Shown here: piece after piece, positions 47,401 through 55,534 of the stretch
How the letters are laid out: each line of letters begins with the position of its first letter
Position numbering within the stretch: the first letter of the stretch is position 1
DNA from: Dyadobacter sp. 50-39
Lineage (GTDB): Bacteria > Bacteroidota > Bacteroidia > Cytophagales > Spirosomataceae
NCBI GenBank assembly: GCA_001898145.1
Contig: MKSR01000006.1
Coordinates: 1 to 64,000, forward strand
Direction: 5' to 3'
DNA: 64,000 bases
Notes under the pieces: generated by a model
What the model saw: the letters and a program-made list of their open reading frames with translations, nothing else
Databases searched by the model: none
What the model was told of the DNA's origin: nothing
Program-made: the position numbers and the translations under genes

Positions 47401-47621
47401 TTTTCGACCCCGTTAATGGATTCTTCGAGCGAGGGCGCCACCGATCGCAGCACCGTTTCGGCATTGGCGCCGGGGTATAAGGCGCTCACCATCACGGATG
47501 GCGGCGCAATGTCGGGAAATTGCTGCACGGGCAGTTTGATCAGGCTGATCACCCCGAGGATCACCAGGATGATCGAGATCACGGTGGCCAGTACCGGCCT
47601 TTGAATGAATATCTTGAACAT
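44421..47621 (-). CDS. RND multidrug efflux pump permease (HAE1/AcrB family)
   Basis: The 1066-residue protein has the AcrB layout: a first membrane helix (ISIILVILGVISLIKLPV), two large periplasmic porter loops and twelve helices. The proton-relay helix carries the family Asp pair in ALILAIGIVVDDAIVVVEAV, and the C-terminal SLAFVVGLIPMM and VGLLIIPVLFVIF segments close the bundle. It exports hydrophobic or amphiphilic compounds using proton motive force, with the adaptor and channel encoded on either side. It reads 12 bases after the adaptor gene. The substrate range is unknown. Confidence 0.95.
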   Translation of the reverse strand: MFKIFIQRPVLATVISIILVILGVISLIKLPVQQFPDIAPPSVMVSALYPGANAETVLRSVAPSLEESINGVENMTYMSSTASNDGTLSISVYFKLGTDPDQAAINVQNRVSQALSHLPGEVVQQGITTSKQHVTFMMGIGLFTEDEARYDPTFVGNYAEINIIPELKRIPGVGLASLYGGQKDYSMRVWLNPTQMSNYQVTTAEVMKAIQDKSLEAAPGKFGQHSQEVFEYVIKYKGKLTKPDEYENIAIRSNADGSVLRLKDVARVELGAFSYNSSTRLSGKKGVVIGILQLSGANSNETQIAVRKAMEKASKAFPAGIKHEIFFSTKTALDESIAQVEHTLIEAFILVFIVVFLFLQDFRSTLIPAIAVPVAILGTFFFMQLFGFSINLLTLFALILAIGIVVDDAIVVVEAVHAKMEHKHLGPKAATHEAMHEISGAIISITLVMAAVFVPVGSMEGSTGLFYRQFAFTMAIAIVISAINALTLSPALAALFLKEIHTNAPGTGGEAGAKRGFKEKFFIGFDSSFNALTGRYVGGLKFLIRHKWLSMSGLALVAAATVFMVKSTPSAFIPTEDQGFIAIAVNTPSGTTLDVTQKVMSQAETTVKGLDATRFVTAISGFDVLTNSMSPNKGIIYALLKPNKQRGDIKNLDAVMDNVRSKLGGITGASFFVFSFPTVPGFSNVEALDLVLQDKTGGKLDKFSTISQQFIAELSKRPEIAAAFTSFKADYPQLQLDIDDDKADQLGVSVKDILETMQAYFGSAQASDFNRFGKYYRVVVQADVQDRADPSAIDRVFVKNKTGEMVPINTLVKLSRIYGSETVSRYNMFNSISVNAIPKAGFSSGAAIKAVEEVAAKQLPAGYTYEFSGQTREEIASGGQSTVIFILCMVFVYFLLAAQYESYILPLAVMLSIPAGIFGVFIAIGLTGIANSIYVQVALVMLIGLLAKNAILIVEFAVQRRRAGLSLVAAAIEAAKLRLRPIIMTSLAFVVGLIPMMSATGPSAQGNHSISIGAAGGMISGVVLGLLIIPVLFVIFRALQERLSKDSNEAVRDDEGPVNQEIYETI

Positions 47622-47632
47622 GGCTGTAATAC

Positions 47633-48832
47633 TTAATTTTTACTCACTAATTCGGCGGGCTGGCCGGCCACAATCTGTGGCTTAATCACCTGTCCGTCCT
47701 GCAACCGGTCAAATCCGCTGAGCACGATCTGATCGCCCGGTCGCACACCTTCTTTAATCAGGTAATGGCTGCCGCTTTTACCGATCACAGTAATGGGCGT
47801 TTTGGTCACTTTGTTTTGATTATTTAATGCAAAAACAAAAACCTTGTCCTGCATCTCGAACGTCGCCGATTGCGGCACCAGCACCGCGTCGCTATGCTGT
47901 AAACCAAGCCGGATTTTGCCCGTATTCCCCGAGCGGAGCACCGAATTGGCATTCGCGAAACTGGCGCGTAACGTGATCGCGCCGGTATTTTTATCAAACT
48001 GGCCGTCGATCATGTCAATCTTGCCTTTGAACGGATAAGCGGCATGATTAGACAGCAGCAGCTCCACGTCAGGCAGGTTTTTGATCCGCTCCGCAGGCGT
48101 TTTACCAGGATAATGGTTATTGAATGCATTGAAATCATTCTCGGCCAGGGCGAAGTACGCCCGCACTTCGTGGATGTCCGAAAGCTGCGTCAATGCCGCC
48201 TGGTCGCCGGGAGAAACAAGGCTCCCCTGCTTTTTAGGGATGCGGCCGATGTAGCCGCTCACTTTCGCGCGGATATTGGTATAACTTAAATTGATCGCCG
48301 CCGACGCCACACTGGCCCGCGCCTGCTCGGCATTGGCCTGGGCAATCTGGTAGGCGGTCTTAGCCGTTTTCAGTTGAAAATCCGAAACAACCTTGTTTTC
48401 TACGAGCGGCGTCAGCTTTTCTACTTCCAGCTGCGCATTCAGCACGGCTGCCTCTGCCGCACGCAGGCTGGCGTTCGCATTGTTCAGCGCTTCTTTAAAA
48501 GGCTGCGGATCAATCTGAAACAATATTTGTCCAGCCTTAACATATGCGCCTTCATCCACGAATGTATGCTGCAAATACCCGCTCACCTGCGGGCGAACGT
48601 CAATGTCGGCTGCGCCCTGGATGGAGGCTGGGTATTCAACGAATGTGGTTGCGGAACTGCCGCTGATCTGGACGACCGGCAGCACGGGCGGCGGCGTGGC
48701 AGCCGCAGGCTTATCCGCAGCCGACTGGCAGGCCAGCATTAAAGCCGTCATGGAAGAAACTGCAATGAGGTACAAAACCTGGTTCATGCGCATTTTGACC
48801 ATGTCAGGCGCATGTAATGTGATCGTATTCAT
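47633..48832 (-). CDS. RND periplasmic adaptor (membrane fusion lipoprotein)
   Basis: The 399-residue frame contains a lipoprotein signal ending ALMLAC; starts at internal ATGs (48802, 48793 or 48787) would give a more normal signal length. It then has the barrel-sandwich half-motifs IDVRPQVSGYLQHTFVDEG and LSYTNIRAKVSGYIGRI flanking a helical hairpin, then beta-barrel and membrane-proximal domains, as in AcrA/MexA. It bridges the pump and the outer channel in the periplasm. It is the first of the three efflux genes, 44 bases after the OYE gene. Confidence 0.92.
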   Translation of the reverse strand: MNTITLHAPDMVKMRMNQVLYLIAVSSMTALMLACQSAADKPAAATPPPVLPVVQISGSSATTFVEYPASIQGAADIDVRPQVSGYLQHTFVDEGAYVKAGQILFQIDPQPFKEALNNANASLRAAEAAVLNAQLEVEKLTPLVENKVVSDFQLKTAKTAYQIAQANAEQARASVASAAINLSYTNIRAKVSGYIGRIPKKQGSLVSPGDQAALTQLSDIHEVRAYFALAENDFNAFNNHYPGKTPAERIKNLPDVELLLSNHAAYPFKGKIDMIDGQFDKNTGAITLRASFANANSVLRSGNTGKIRLGLQHSDAVLVPQSATFEMQDKVFVFALNNQNKVTKTPITVIGKSGSHYLIKEGVRPGDQIVLSGFDRLQDGQVIKPQIVAGQPAELVSKN

Positions 48833-48876
48833 AGTATTCGTATTTAAGTTTCATTAGTTGTGGTACATGGCTGCAT

Positions 48877-49965
48877 TCAAAGCGAGCCGGGCAGCACGAA
48901 GCTCGGCCATCCGCGCAGGTGGTTGATAAAGCGCTCGCTCAATCCGCCGCGGCGCAGGTATGCGGCCGTTACGGGCAGTGTAGGGCTTTCATACCTTGGA
49001 TCGGCCATTACCTGCAAGGGGAAGTCTCGTTGGAGAATGCCGGCCCGGGCAATGAGCACGAAATCGCACCCTTCGTCCAGTAGCCGTGCAGCCCGGTGCG
49101 CACTCATGATCTTCCCGGCAGCGCCCACCCGTACGCCCTTGCGCGGGAGGCTGGTGAAAACGCTGAGCATGCTCTTGCCCCGGAATGTGCCTTCCCGCAC
49201 GACTTGGGCCGAATCCCATAATGCGAGATCCAGGTAATCAATCAGTTCGCGGTTGAAAATCTCGGCGGTAAGCTCGCGCAGCTCGTCCAGCTGCAACCCG
49301 TACCGTTCGATTGACAGTCGCCAGCCGATCTGAAAATCCGGCCCGCAGGCGCGGCGAATGCCTTCGATCACCTCCATTGTGAGGCGTGCCCGGTTTTCCA
49401 TGCTGCCGCCGTAGCGGTCACGGCGGTCGTTCAGCTCGGGGGAAAGGAACTCGGAAAGTATCCATCCAAACGCGCCGTGTACGGCCACGCAGTCGAACCC
49501 GGCCATTTGTGCGCGTTTGGCGGCTGTGATGAATGAGTCGCGGATCCGCTCCACCACTTCGGTCGGGATTGCCCGCACGCCCGGCACGGTATAGCTCGAC
49601 GCGGGCGCCGGTATACCGCCCAAAATCGGGTTGGCACGGTGCCCGGCGTGGTGCAGTTGTACAGCCGACAGACCGCCGCCTTCCCTTATTGTGTTTGCGA
49701 TGCGCGTAAGACCGGGCAAATGCGCATCGCTATGAATGCCCAGCTGACGCGCGAATGCGATGCCGCCCGCTTCCACGGTCGTCGCGCAGGTTTGGATCAG
49801 TGCGTAGCCGCCTTGGGCAAGCTGCTCCATCCATTGATGGTCGTATTCAGAAGCCGTGCCGTCGTAGCCGCTTTGCTGGTTGGTAAGCGGCGCTAGCATG
49901 AATCGGTTACGCATAGGCGGCCCATGCAGCAGCGTGAGTGGCTGAAAAAGATCAGAAATAGACAT
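48877..49965 (-). CDS. NADH:flavin oxidoreductase, Old Yellow Enzyme family
   Basis: The ATG at 49965 (362 residues) gives MSISDLFQPL, the usual family start; the open frame upstream is unlikely to be used. The TIM barrel shows RNRFMLAPLTNQQ, VQLHHAGHRANP with the paired His residues, GAFGWILSEFLSPELNDRRDRYGG and GCDFVLIARAGI near the FMN phosphate. OYEs reduce the C=C bond of unsaturated carbonyls, often detoxifying electrophiles or quinones. It lies in a minus-strand run ahead of the efflux genes, which suggests a shared toxic-compound response. Confidence 0.92.
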   Translation of the reverse strand: MSISDLFQPLTLLHGPPMRNRFMLAPLTNQQSGYDGTASEYDHQWMEQLAQGGYALIQTCATTVEAGGIAFARQLGIHSDAHLPGLTRIANTIREGGGLSAVQLHHAGHRANPILGGIPAPASSYTVPGVRAIPTEVVERIRDSFITAAKRAQMAGFDCVAVHGAFGWILSEFLSPELNDRRDRYGGSMENRARLTMEVIEGIRRACGPDFQIGWRLSIERYGLQLDELRELTAEIFNRELIDYLDLALWDSAQVVREGTFRGKSMLSVFTSLPRKGVRVGAAGKIMSAHRAARLLDEGCDFVLIARAGILQRDFPLQVMADPRYESPTLPVTAAYLRRGGLSERFINHLRGWPSFVLPGSL

Positions 49966-50005
49966 TTTGCTTAAAATTAAATTGAAATAACAATGACGCT
50001 TGGCA

Positions 50006-50656
50006 TTATACGCCGTGCTTTTCCGGCGCACTACCCTTCACAATCATGAGCAGTTCGCTGATCATCTTCGCAGTGGCTCCCCAAACAGGATGGCCCTGCA
50101 CATCGTAATGCGGCGTGGACACGAGGTCGCCGGGAATCTCGATTTCGCTGGCGCCCAGGTTGTTCGGATCGAGAAAATGATCCAGTTTTACTTCCAGAAC
50201 GGCCTCCACTTCGCGGGTGTCGGGCAAAAAGTCGGGGCGGTATGGAATGCAGGCTACGACGGGCAGGACCAGGAAATTGCTGGGCGCAATATAGATTTCC
50301 GTGAGCGTACCCAGGATTTTGACCACATTAGGCTTTACCCCTATCTCCTCTTTCGCCTCGCGTAACGCCGTGTGGATCAAATCTTCGTCCATAGGCTCAT
50401 ACCTGCCGCCGGGGAATGCCACCTGCCCGGAATGCACCCCATCGTATGCGGTCCGCAGGATCAACGGAACATATATCTCGTCCCGAAATGGATACAGCAG
50501 GATCAATACCGCGCTTCTTCGGGCAGCAGCGTCCGACACTATGCCCAGGTATCCGGCCGACGATGCTTCCATGGTCCGGTGCGCAACTTCACCAGGCAGC
50601 GGCTTTTTCAGGTTTTCGCTGAGCCCGAGGATGAATGAAGAAAACGATTTCATCAT
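50006..50656 (-). CDS. Nudix hydrolase, CoA pyrophosphatase type
   Basis: The 216-residue protein carries the UPF0035/NudL signature HSGQVAFPGGRYEPMDEDL running into the Nudix box TALREAKEEIGV, plus ILLYPFRDEIYVPLILRT upstream. These enzymes cleave CoA or oxidised CoA to 3',5'-ADP and phosphopantetheine, needing Mg2+ or Mn2+. It lies nine bases after the DsbA-like gene and 40 bases before the OYE start, so all three are probably one transcript. Confidence 0.88.
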   Translation of the reverse strand: MMKSFSSFILGLSENLKKPLPGEVAHRTMEASSAGYLGIVSDAAARRSAVLILLYPFRDEIYVPLILRTAYDGVHSGQVAFPGGRYEPMDEDLIHTALREAKEEIGVKPNVVKILGTLTEIYIAPSNFLVLPVVACIPYRPDFLPDTREVEAVLEVKLDHFLDPNNLGASEIEIPGDLVSTPHYDVQGHPVWGATAKMISELLMIVKGSAPEKHGV

Positions 50657-50665
50657 TTCCGGCTG

Positions 50666-51337
50666 CTAGCACGTGCAGGAGTCGTCCGTGCACGCAGGTT
50701 CCTGTCCGGCCGCGGAAGCCGCCATTTTCCTGAACAGCCCGTCGATGATGATTTTCATATTTTCATACGACTGAAACCCGCGGGTAACCACTTTCACCGA
50801 CGCATTTTCCAACGTAAGCAGCGTCGGGAAACCCTGCACGCCCAGCTGCCGGCTGAAATCAAAGCCCTGGACGGTACGACGCTTCATTTCTTCGGAATGA
50901 AAACTTTCCAGGAAAACCTGCTTCTCGATGCCCAGCTCCGCGGCTATTTCTGCCAGCACCAGGTTATTGGTAATGTCCTTACCCTTCACGTAAAACGAAG
51001 TTTGCATCAGGCTCAGGAATTCAAAGTCCCAATCGGGCAAAAGCTTTTGCACAACCGCCAGCGCCCGGCTGGAGGGCTCGGTATCATAATGGAATGTGTC
51101 GGAAACGAACTTCATCGAATGATCGAACGGCTGGCCGCTGCGGGCCGTGACATTCCGCCAATGGTATTCGAGAAAGTCGCGGTACTCTTCGGTGACCGTT
51201 TGCCGGCTGCCGGGGGAGAATCCGCCGGAGACAATTTGAAGATCGATATCCGGGTAATTTTCTTTCAGCTTTTCCAAAACCGGACTAAATCCATAACACC
51301 ACGAACACATCGGGTCCGTGAAATAGAACATTTTCAT
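50666..51337 (-). CDS. DsbA-like thioredoxin-fold protein (FrnE/HCCA-isomerase group)
   Basis: The 223-residue protein begins FYFTDPMCSWCYGFSP, with a CSWC active site on the first helix, then has the inserted helical domain and a GVQGFPTLL cis-proline loop typical of DsbA-like FrnE oxidoreductases. No signal peptide is present, so it is cytosolic. The C-terminus CTDDSCTC has four cysteines in eight residues, which could bind metal or assist disulphide exchange. It starts a probable operon with Nudix and OYE genes. Confidence 0.88.
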   Translation of the reverse strand: MKMFYFTDPMCSWCYGFSPVLEKLKENYPDIDLQIVSGGFSPGSRQTVTEEYRDFLEYHWRNVTARSGQPFDHSMKFVSDTFHYDTEPSSRALAVVQKLLPDWDFEFLSLMQTSFYVKGKDITNNLVLAEIAAELGIEKQVFLESFHSEEMKRRTVQGFDFSRQLGVQGFPTLLTLENASVKVVTRGFQSYENMKIIIDGLFRKMAASAAGQEPACTDDSCTC

Positions 51338-51371
51338 AACGCATCTTGCTGATTGTTTGATGAAACAAAAT

Positions 51372-51394
51372 TAGCCCCTTTGGAGGAGGGGCTA
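51372..51394 (-). terminator. Hairpin after the AraC gene
   Basis: TAGCCCCT (51372-51379) and AGGGGCTA (51387-51394) are exact complements with a seven-base loop. On the minus strand ATTTTGTTT follows. It lies between the AraC stop (51444) and the DsbA-like start (51337). Confidence 0.65.
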
Positions 51395-51443
51395 TTTCAC
51401 GAGAAGTCCAAAAAATGTCCTGTAAAGTTCAGGCTAAAAAGAG

Positions 51444-52340
51444 TCAAAACCGCTGCTGCAACTGCTTGGGCGTGCTGCTGTATTTCTGTTTAAAAGAAGC
51501 AATAAAATGGGCGGGCGTTTCAAAACCGACCTCGTAGGCGATCTCGGTCACGTTCTTTTCGGAGCTTTGCAGCAGCTCGTAAGCCGTTTCGAGCCTCCGC
51601 TGCATGATCCATTTTCCGGGGTTCATTTTAAAGGTCTGCTGAAACTTGCGCTTGAATGTCGAAAGGCTGCAATTGGCCAGGGAAGCGTATTGTTCCAGCG
51701 ACATATTTTCCTTGTAATGGTTTTGCATTAACAACACGAGGTCCGGGGAGAAAAAACTATCGATGCTGCGGAGCTGTTTTTCAAGCAAATGCCCCTCCTG
51801 CGCGGAGATCAGGATCTGGAACAGTTCGGTGATCTTGGCGGGTAAAAGAAACCGTTTGCGCTCGGGATCGGCATTGCCGGTAATGCAGGCTTTGAGCTGC
51901 ACGGTTAGTGCGGCCGTCAGATCGTCGGCCGGGAGTAATGCTACGCCGGGAATGTTCTGTTCCGGTTCGTCGGGCTGTGCGAGGCTGGTGCAAGCAAATA
52001 TATTTCCAGCCTGGGCGCGGAGCCATTCGTCGGAAAAGAGAATGGTAATCTCATCATAGCCCACAGCGGGATCGACCACTTTCTCCGCGATCCGGTAAGT
52101 CCCCTTTTTCAGGCTAAACCCCGCTCCGGCGGTAACGGTAGTGGTGCATTCGCCGCTGGTGATCTCCTTTTGCCCGTTAATGACAATGCTGATCATATTC
52201 ATATGCACACTGGTCAGCGTAGCAGGAATGTCCTCGAAATGCATATGGTGCATCAAATGGATCTCATCGTCCCAGGAAAGAACGGCGGGAGTCTCTTTGA
52301 TGATGACGCTGCAATGGCGGATATTGTTCATGGATCGCAC
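51444..52340 (-). CDS. AraC family transcriptional regulator
   Basis: The 298-residue protein has an N-terminal sensing domain and a C-terminal double helix-turn-helix (about 200-297) with YASLANCSLSTFKRKFQQTFKM and IAYEVGFETPAHFIASFKQKY, matching the AraC consensus. A second possible start is the ATG at 52331. It is divergent from the TetR gene, and the intervening 125 bases hold a TetR-type operator, so TetR may control both. A terminator separates it from the downstream DsbA-like gene. Confidence 0.92.
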   Translation of the reverse strand: MRSMNNIRHCSVIIKETPAVLSWDDEIHLMHHMHFEDIPATLTSVHMNMISIVINGQKEITSGECTTTVTAGAGFSLKKGTYRIAEKVVDPAVGYDEITILFSDEWLRAQAGNIFACTSLAQPDEPEQNIPGVALLPADDLTAALTVQLKACITGNADPERKRFLLPAKITELFQILISAQEGHLLEKQLRSIDSFFSPDLVLLMQNHYKENMSLEQYASLANCSLSTFKRKFQQTFKMNPGKWIMQRRLETAYELLQSSEKNVTEIAYEVGFETPAHFIASFKQKYSSTPKQLQQRF

Positions 52341-52430
52341 AGCTGGTTTGATACATTAATTTTACCAAACGGTCGGGATAGTCTGTAAGTTCCATAAAAA
52401 TTTTTCTCCCATTACTGAACTAATTTTCTT

Positions 52431-52446
52431 TACCGATCGTTCGGTA
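52431..52446. promoter_or_regulatory. TetR operator candidate, copy 1
   Basis: The sequence TACCGATCGTTCGGTA is made of inverted TACCGA/TCGGTA half-sites around TCGT. It lies 20 bases before the TetR ATG at 52466. An identical site precedes the DsrE-family gene at 53117. Confidence 0.75.
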
Positions 52447-52465
52447 TTTGAAACACTCAGAATAC

Positions 52466-53035
52466 ATGGCTTACGCAAAAGTTGAACACGATGTCGTTAT
52501 CGACAAACTGATGGAAGTATTCCGGTCGTCCGGTTACGATGGTGCGAGTATGGCCACGCTTGCGGAAGCGACGCAGTTGAAGAAAGCCAGCCTCTACCAC
52601 CGCTTCCCGCAGGGCAAAGAAGAGATGGCACACGCCGTGCTCCGTTATGTTGCTACCTGGGCCAAAAGCAAAATTGCCGATGTGCTCGTTGTCTCGGATA
52701 GCACGCCGGAAGACCGGCTGGATACTGCATTGAAGGCTATCGACGAGCTCTACGATGGTGGCCGCCTCGACTGCATTCTCCGGGCATTGTCGCATGGCTC
52801 GGCGGCAAACCTTTTTCAGATAGAAATCGGCGCGATTTTCGAAACGTTGATCCGCTCTTTCAAACACCTGGCCCTCGAATTCGACCACAATGAGCAACAG
52901 GCGCAGCAGCTGGCCCATGAACTCATGGTGAAAATCCAGGGAACGCTCATCGTGCAGCGCTCGCTTGGGCAACCCTCGATGTTCAAAGCCATGTTAGCCG
53001 AAATGCGCGCCAAATTCATGAAGACTCATTTTTAA
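52466..53035 (+). CDS. TetR family transcriptional regulator
   Basis: The ATG at 52466 gives 189 residues. The N-terminal helix-turn-helix includes YDGASMATLAEATQLKKASLYHRFPQGKEEM, the standard TetR recognition region. The C-terminal ligand domain is all-helical and unassigned. Identical 16-base dyads lie just upstream of this gene and of the next one, so it probably represses itself and the redox genes downstream, and perhaps the divergent AraC gene. It releases DNA when it binds an unknown small molecule, presumably one handled by the redox genes. Confidence 0.92.
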   Translation: MAYAKVEHDVVIDKLMEVFRSSGYDGASMATLAEATQLKKASLYHRFPQGKEEMAHAVLRYVATWAKSKIADVLVVSDSTPEDRLDTALKAIDELYDGGRLDCILRALSHGSAANLFQIEIGAIFETLIRSFKHLALEFDHNEQQAQQLAHELMVKIQGTLIVQRSLGQPSMFKAMLAEMRAKFMKTHF

Positions 53036-53058
53036 CATATATTTTTTGTCAAAATTTT

Positions 53059-53074
53059 TACCGATCGTTCGGTA
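53059..53074. promoter_or_regulatory. TetR operator candidate, copy 2
   Basis: This is an exact repeat of the 16-base dyad TACCGATCGTTCGGTA seen at 52431-52446, placed 24 bases after the TetR stop and 43 before the start of the DsrE-family gene. Confidence 0.75.
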
Positions 53075-53116
53075 AATTATAAGTTTAATTTTTAAAGTTT
53101 AAATCAATCAAGTACA

Positions 53117-53491
53117 ATGAAAAATGATGCAAAAACGGCCCTGATTATTCTTTCAGATCCTAACTCCAATTCCGACGATGCCAACGGCAAACTGTTCAAT
53201 GCGCTGGCGGCGGCTTACGATTTTAAACAGGCAAACCAGGAAGTGACGATCCTCTTCCAGGGCGCAGGTACCCGCTGGCCGGCATTGCTCGAAAAAGCAG
53301 ACAGTCCGTTTTATGGCTTGTTCGAAGCTGTGAAAGACAAAGTGCAGGGCGTTTCCTGCGGCTGCGCCAACGTCTTCGGCGCGGATACCACCGGCTACGA
53401 CCTTATTTCGACCAATGCCGTTCCCGGCACTTCGGGCCTGCCAAGCTTTGTGAAGCTGCAAGAAGAAGGCTATCAGATCATTACATTTTAA
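53117..53491 (+). CDS. DsrE family protein
   Basis: The 124-residue protein has a DsrE/YchN-like Rossmann-type fold: TALIILSDPNSNSDDANGKLFNALAAAYD with VTILFQGAGTRWPALL, then a cysteine pair in VSCGCANVFGA. DsrE proteins carry sulphur or act in small oligomers. The two cysteines at the position of the sulphur-carrier site could be functional. It is the first gene after the second TetR operator and heads the redox set. Confidence 0.8.
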   Translation: MKNDAKTALIILSDPNSNSDDANGKLFNALAAAYDFKQANQEVTILFQGAGTRWPALLEKADSPFYGLFEAVKDKVQGVSCGCANVFGADTTGYDLISTNAVPGTSGLPSFVKLQEEGYQIITF

Positions 53492-53500
53492 TCCGAAATC

Positions 53501-53526
53501 TGCGGCCGCTGGTAATGGCGGCCGCA
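53501..53526 (+). terminator. Intra-operon GC-rich hairpin
   Basis: TGCGGCCGC (53501-53509) and GCGGCCGCA (53518-53526) are exact complements with an eight-base loop, followed by TTTCCCC. Placed between the DsrE and flavoprotein genes, it may reduce downstream expression or stabilise the upstream message. Confidence 0.45.
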
Positions 53527-53542
53527 TTTCCCCACGCTGAAC

Positions 53543-54463
53543 ATGGAAAACAACCCATTTCACCCCGGCGAACTCAAAATACAGGCCTTGGCCGGCGAGT
53601 CGCAGATCGCCAGTCGAAACGGCCGGCTCATCGCCGACAAGATCCCCAGCGGCGCATTGAAATTTGTTGATAAGCAGCCATTCGTACTCGCTGCAAGCCT
53701 GGATCAGGAGCAAAACATCTGGGTATCGATGCTGGCAGGCCAGCCTGGTTTCGTTCAGGCCGAATCGCCGCAGGTGGTGCAGCTGAATACGGAGCATCTG
53801 GTGTCGGCTGAGAATGATATTTTCTGGGCCAATGTGGCCGGGCACCCCAGTGTCGGTCTGCTGTTCATCGAGCTGGCCACGCGCAGGCGGTTGAAAGTGA
53901 ATGGCCCGGTAAGCTTCGCGCCGGACGGTACGGGCTTGCAGGTACAGGTGCAGGAGTGTTTTCCGCTCTGTCCACGCTACATTCAGCGGCGCGAAGTAGC
54001 AGTGACCGCAGCAACACGGCAAGTCAATGCGGCCGCCGAAACCGGCGGGCATTTCACCGATGCATTGCAAAGCTGGATTACCAGCGCCGACACCCTGTTT
54101 GTCGGCAGCGGTCACGACGACGACCATATCGACGTCGGCCACCGGGGCGGCAACCCTGGGTTTGTACAAATCCTCGACGAGCGCACGCTCCGCATCCCCG
54201 ACTACAACGGTAACAGCATGTTCAATTCGCTCGGCAATTTCAGCATTAACCCCCGCGCAGGGCTACTTTTTGTCAACTACGAAACCGGTGAAACCTTGCA
54301 ACTCACCGGCCTTGCCGACCTGGATTTTACCGCACCAGACGCAGACGACTCCACAGGCGGTACCGGTCGTTACTGGCAATTTCATTTACACAGCTGGCGA
54401 AGGCAGGCAAGCCTAGCTGGACTCAACTGGACCTTTCTTGATTATTCCCCATTTAACGTTTAG
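53543..54463 (+). CDS. Pyridoxamine-5'-phosphate-oxidase-fold flavoprotein
   Basis: The 306-residue protein has a split-barrel domain: PFVLAASLDQEQNIWVSMLAGQPGF in the first part and, in the second, TADTLFVGSGHDDDHIDVGHRGGNPGFV, YNGNSMFNSLGNFSINPRAGLLF, a motif of the PNPOx-like group associated with ferredoxin-reductase genes. It probably binds FMN or a related cofactor. In other bacteria similar domains are fused to the reductase that follows; here the genes are separate and six bases apart, so the two proteins likely form an electron-transfer pair. Confidence 0.85.
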   Translation: MENNPFHPGELKIQALAGESQIASRNGRLIADKIPSGALKFVDKQPFVLAASLDQEQNIWVSMLAGQPGFVQAESPQVVQLNTEHLVSAENDIFWANVAGHPSVGLLFIELATRRRLKVNGPVSFAPDGTGLQVQVQECFPLCPRYIQRREVAVTAATRQVNAAAETGGHFTDALQSWITSADTLFVGSGHDDDHIDVGHRGGNPGFVQILDERTLRIPDYNGNSMFNSLGNFSINPRAGLLFVNYETGETLQLTGLADLDFTAPDADDSTGGTGRYWQFHLHSWRRQASLAGLNWTFLDYSPFNV

Positions 54464-54468
54464 CATTC

Positions 54469-55530
54469 ATGTTCAAGCCCGTTCAGGTCATCGATAAAGT
54501 TCAGGAAAGCCAGACGATCTGGTCATTTTACCTCAAACCCGCCGATGGCGATCGCCTTGCGCATTATCTGCCGGGGCAGCACATTATCGTCCGGCTGCAA
54601 ATACCCGGACAAGCCGGCCCGGTTCAACGTTCTTACACCTTATCAGGCGTCCCTGGCCAGAAACTTTACCGCATTACCGTAAAGCGCGAGGGCACACCGG
54701 ATCAGCCCGGTATTGCATCGTCGTTCTTGCATGATCATGTTGATATTGGCGATACAATCTGGATCAGCGAACCTCTTGGCGGGTTTGCATTACAAAAAGA
54801 CTCACGACGGCCGGTCGTGCTGCTCAGCGCCGGTGTAGGCATTACGCCTATGCTCGGCATGCTCGAAGCCATTGCCGAAGAGCCCGATCCCCGGCAGGTT
54901 TGGTTTGTGCACGGAAGCAGGAATGCGGGCGAGCAGCCGATGCTCGCGTGGCTGCGATCGCTGGCCCGCACGCAGGCGCACATACGGGTGTCGATCCACC
55001 ATAGCCAGCCGTCGCCGTCCGAAATCATTGGGGTTGACTATGATGCGTTGGGTCGGATAGACCTGGATTTTCTCAAACAAAATTCATCCCCTGCCAATAG
55101 TGACTTTTACATTTGCGGCCCGGCATCTTTTGTCAAAACACTTGCTGATGGACTTCGATCGCTAGGCATTGCTGACTCCAGGTTGTTTTGTACTTATTTT
55201 AGTGGAAATGACAACAATGTTTTACCCAATCAGCAAACAGCGCCGATTTTTATCGAAGAAGACCTGGCCGGTGCGGTCCCGACAATCTCACTCACGCAAT
55301 CTGGCCGGTCATTTTCCTGGGCCGATGGATACGGAAACCTGCTGAATTTGCTCGAAAAACACGACATTTACCCGCCAAGCAGTTGCAGGGAAGGCACTTG
55401 TATGAGTTGCAGTACAAGGATGATTTCAGGAACTGTAATCTATGACCCGGAACCATTCGGCGACCCGTTCGAGGGTGAAATCCTGCTTTGTTGCGCACGG
55501 CCCGAAACCGATATTACGCTTGATTTATAG
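54469..55530 (+). CDS. FAD/NAD(P) oxidoreductase with C-terminal [2Fe-2S] domain
   Basis: The 353-residue protein has an FAD domain (RSYTLSG near 48), an NAD(P) domain (VLLSAGVGITPMLGMLEAI near 120) and a plant-type ferredoxin domain from about 265 with the cluster cysteines in CREGTCMSC and a fourth in LLCCARP. It passes electrons from NAD(P)H through FAD to the cluster and on to a partner, probably the flavoprotein encoded just upstream. Its layout matches oxygenase reductases and nitric-oxide-type reductases. The terminal acceptor is unknown. Confidence 0.92.
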   Translation: MFKPVQVIDKVQESQTIWSFYLKPADGDRLAHYLPGQHIIVRLQIPGQAGPVQRSYTLSGVPGQKLYRITVKREGTPDQPGIASSFLHDHVDIGDTIWISEPLGGFALQKDSRRPVVLLSAGVGITPMLGMLEAIAEEPDPRQVWFVHGSRNAGEQPMLAWLRSLARTQAHIRVSIHHSQPSPSEIIGVDYDALGRIDLDFLKQNSSPANSDFYICGPASFVKTLADGLRSLGIADSRLFCTYFSGNDNNVLPNQQTAPIFIEEDLAGAVPTISLTQSGRSFSWADGYGNLLNLLEKHDIYPPSSCREGTCMSCSTRMISGTVIYDPEPFGDPFEGEILLCCARPETDITLDL

Positions 55531-55534
55531 ACAG

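Noticed and set aside
43028-48832. Many long open frames opposite the RND efflux genes
   Set aside because: They are antisense shadows of GC-rich coding sequence with no family match.
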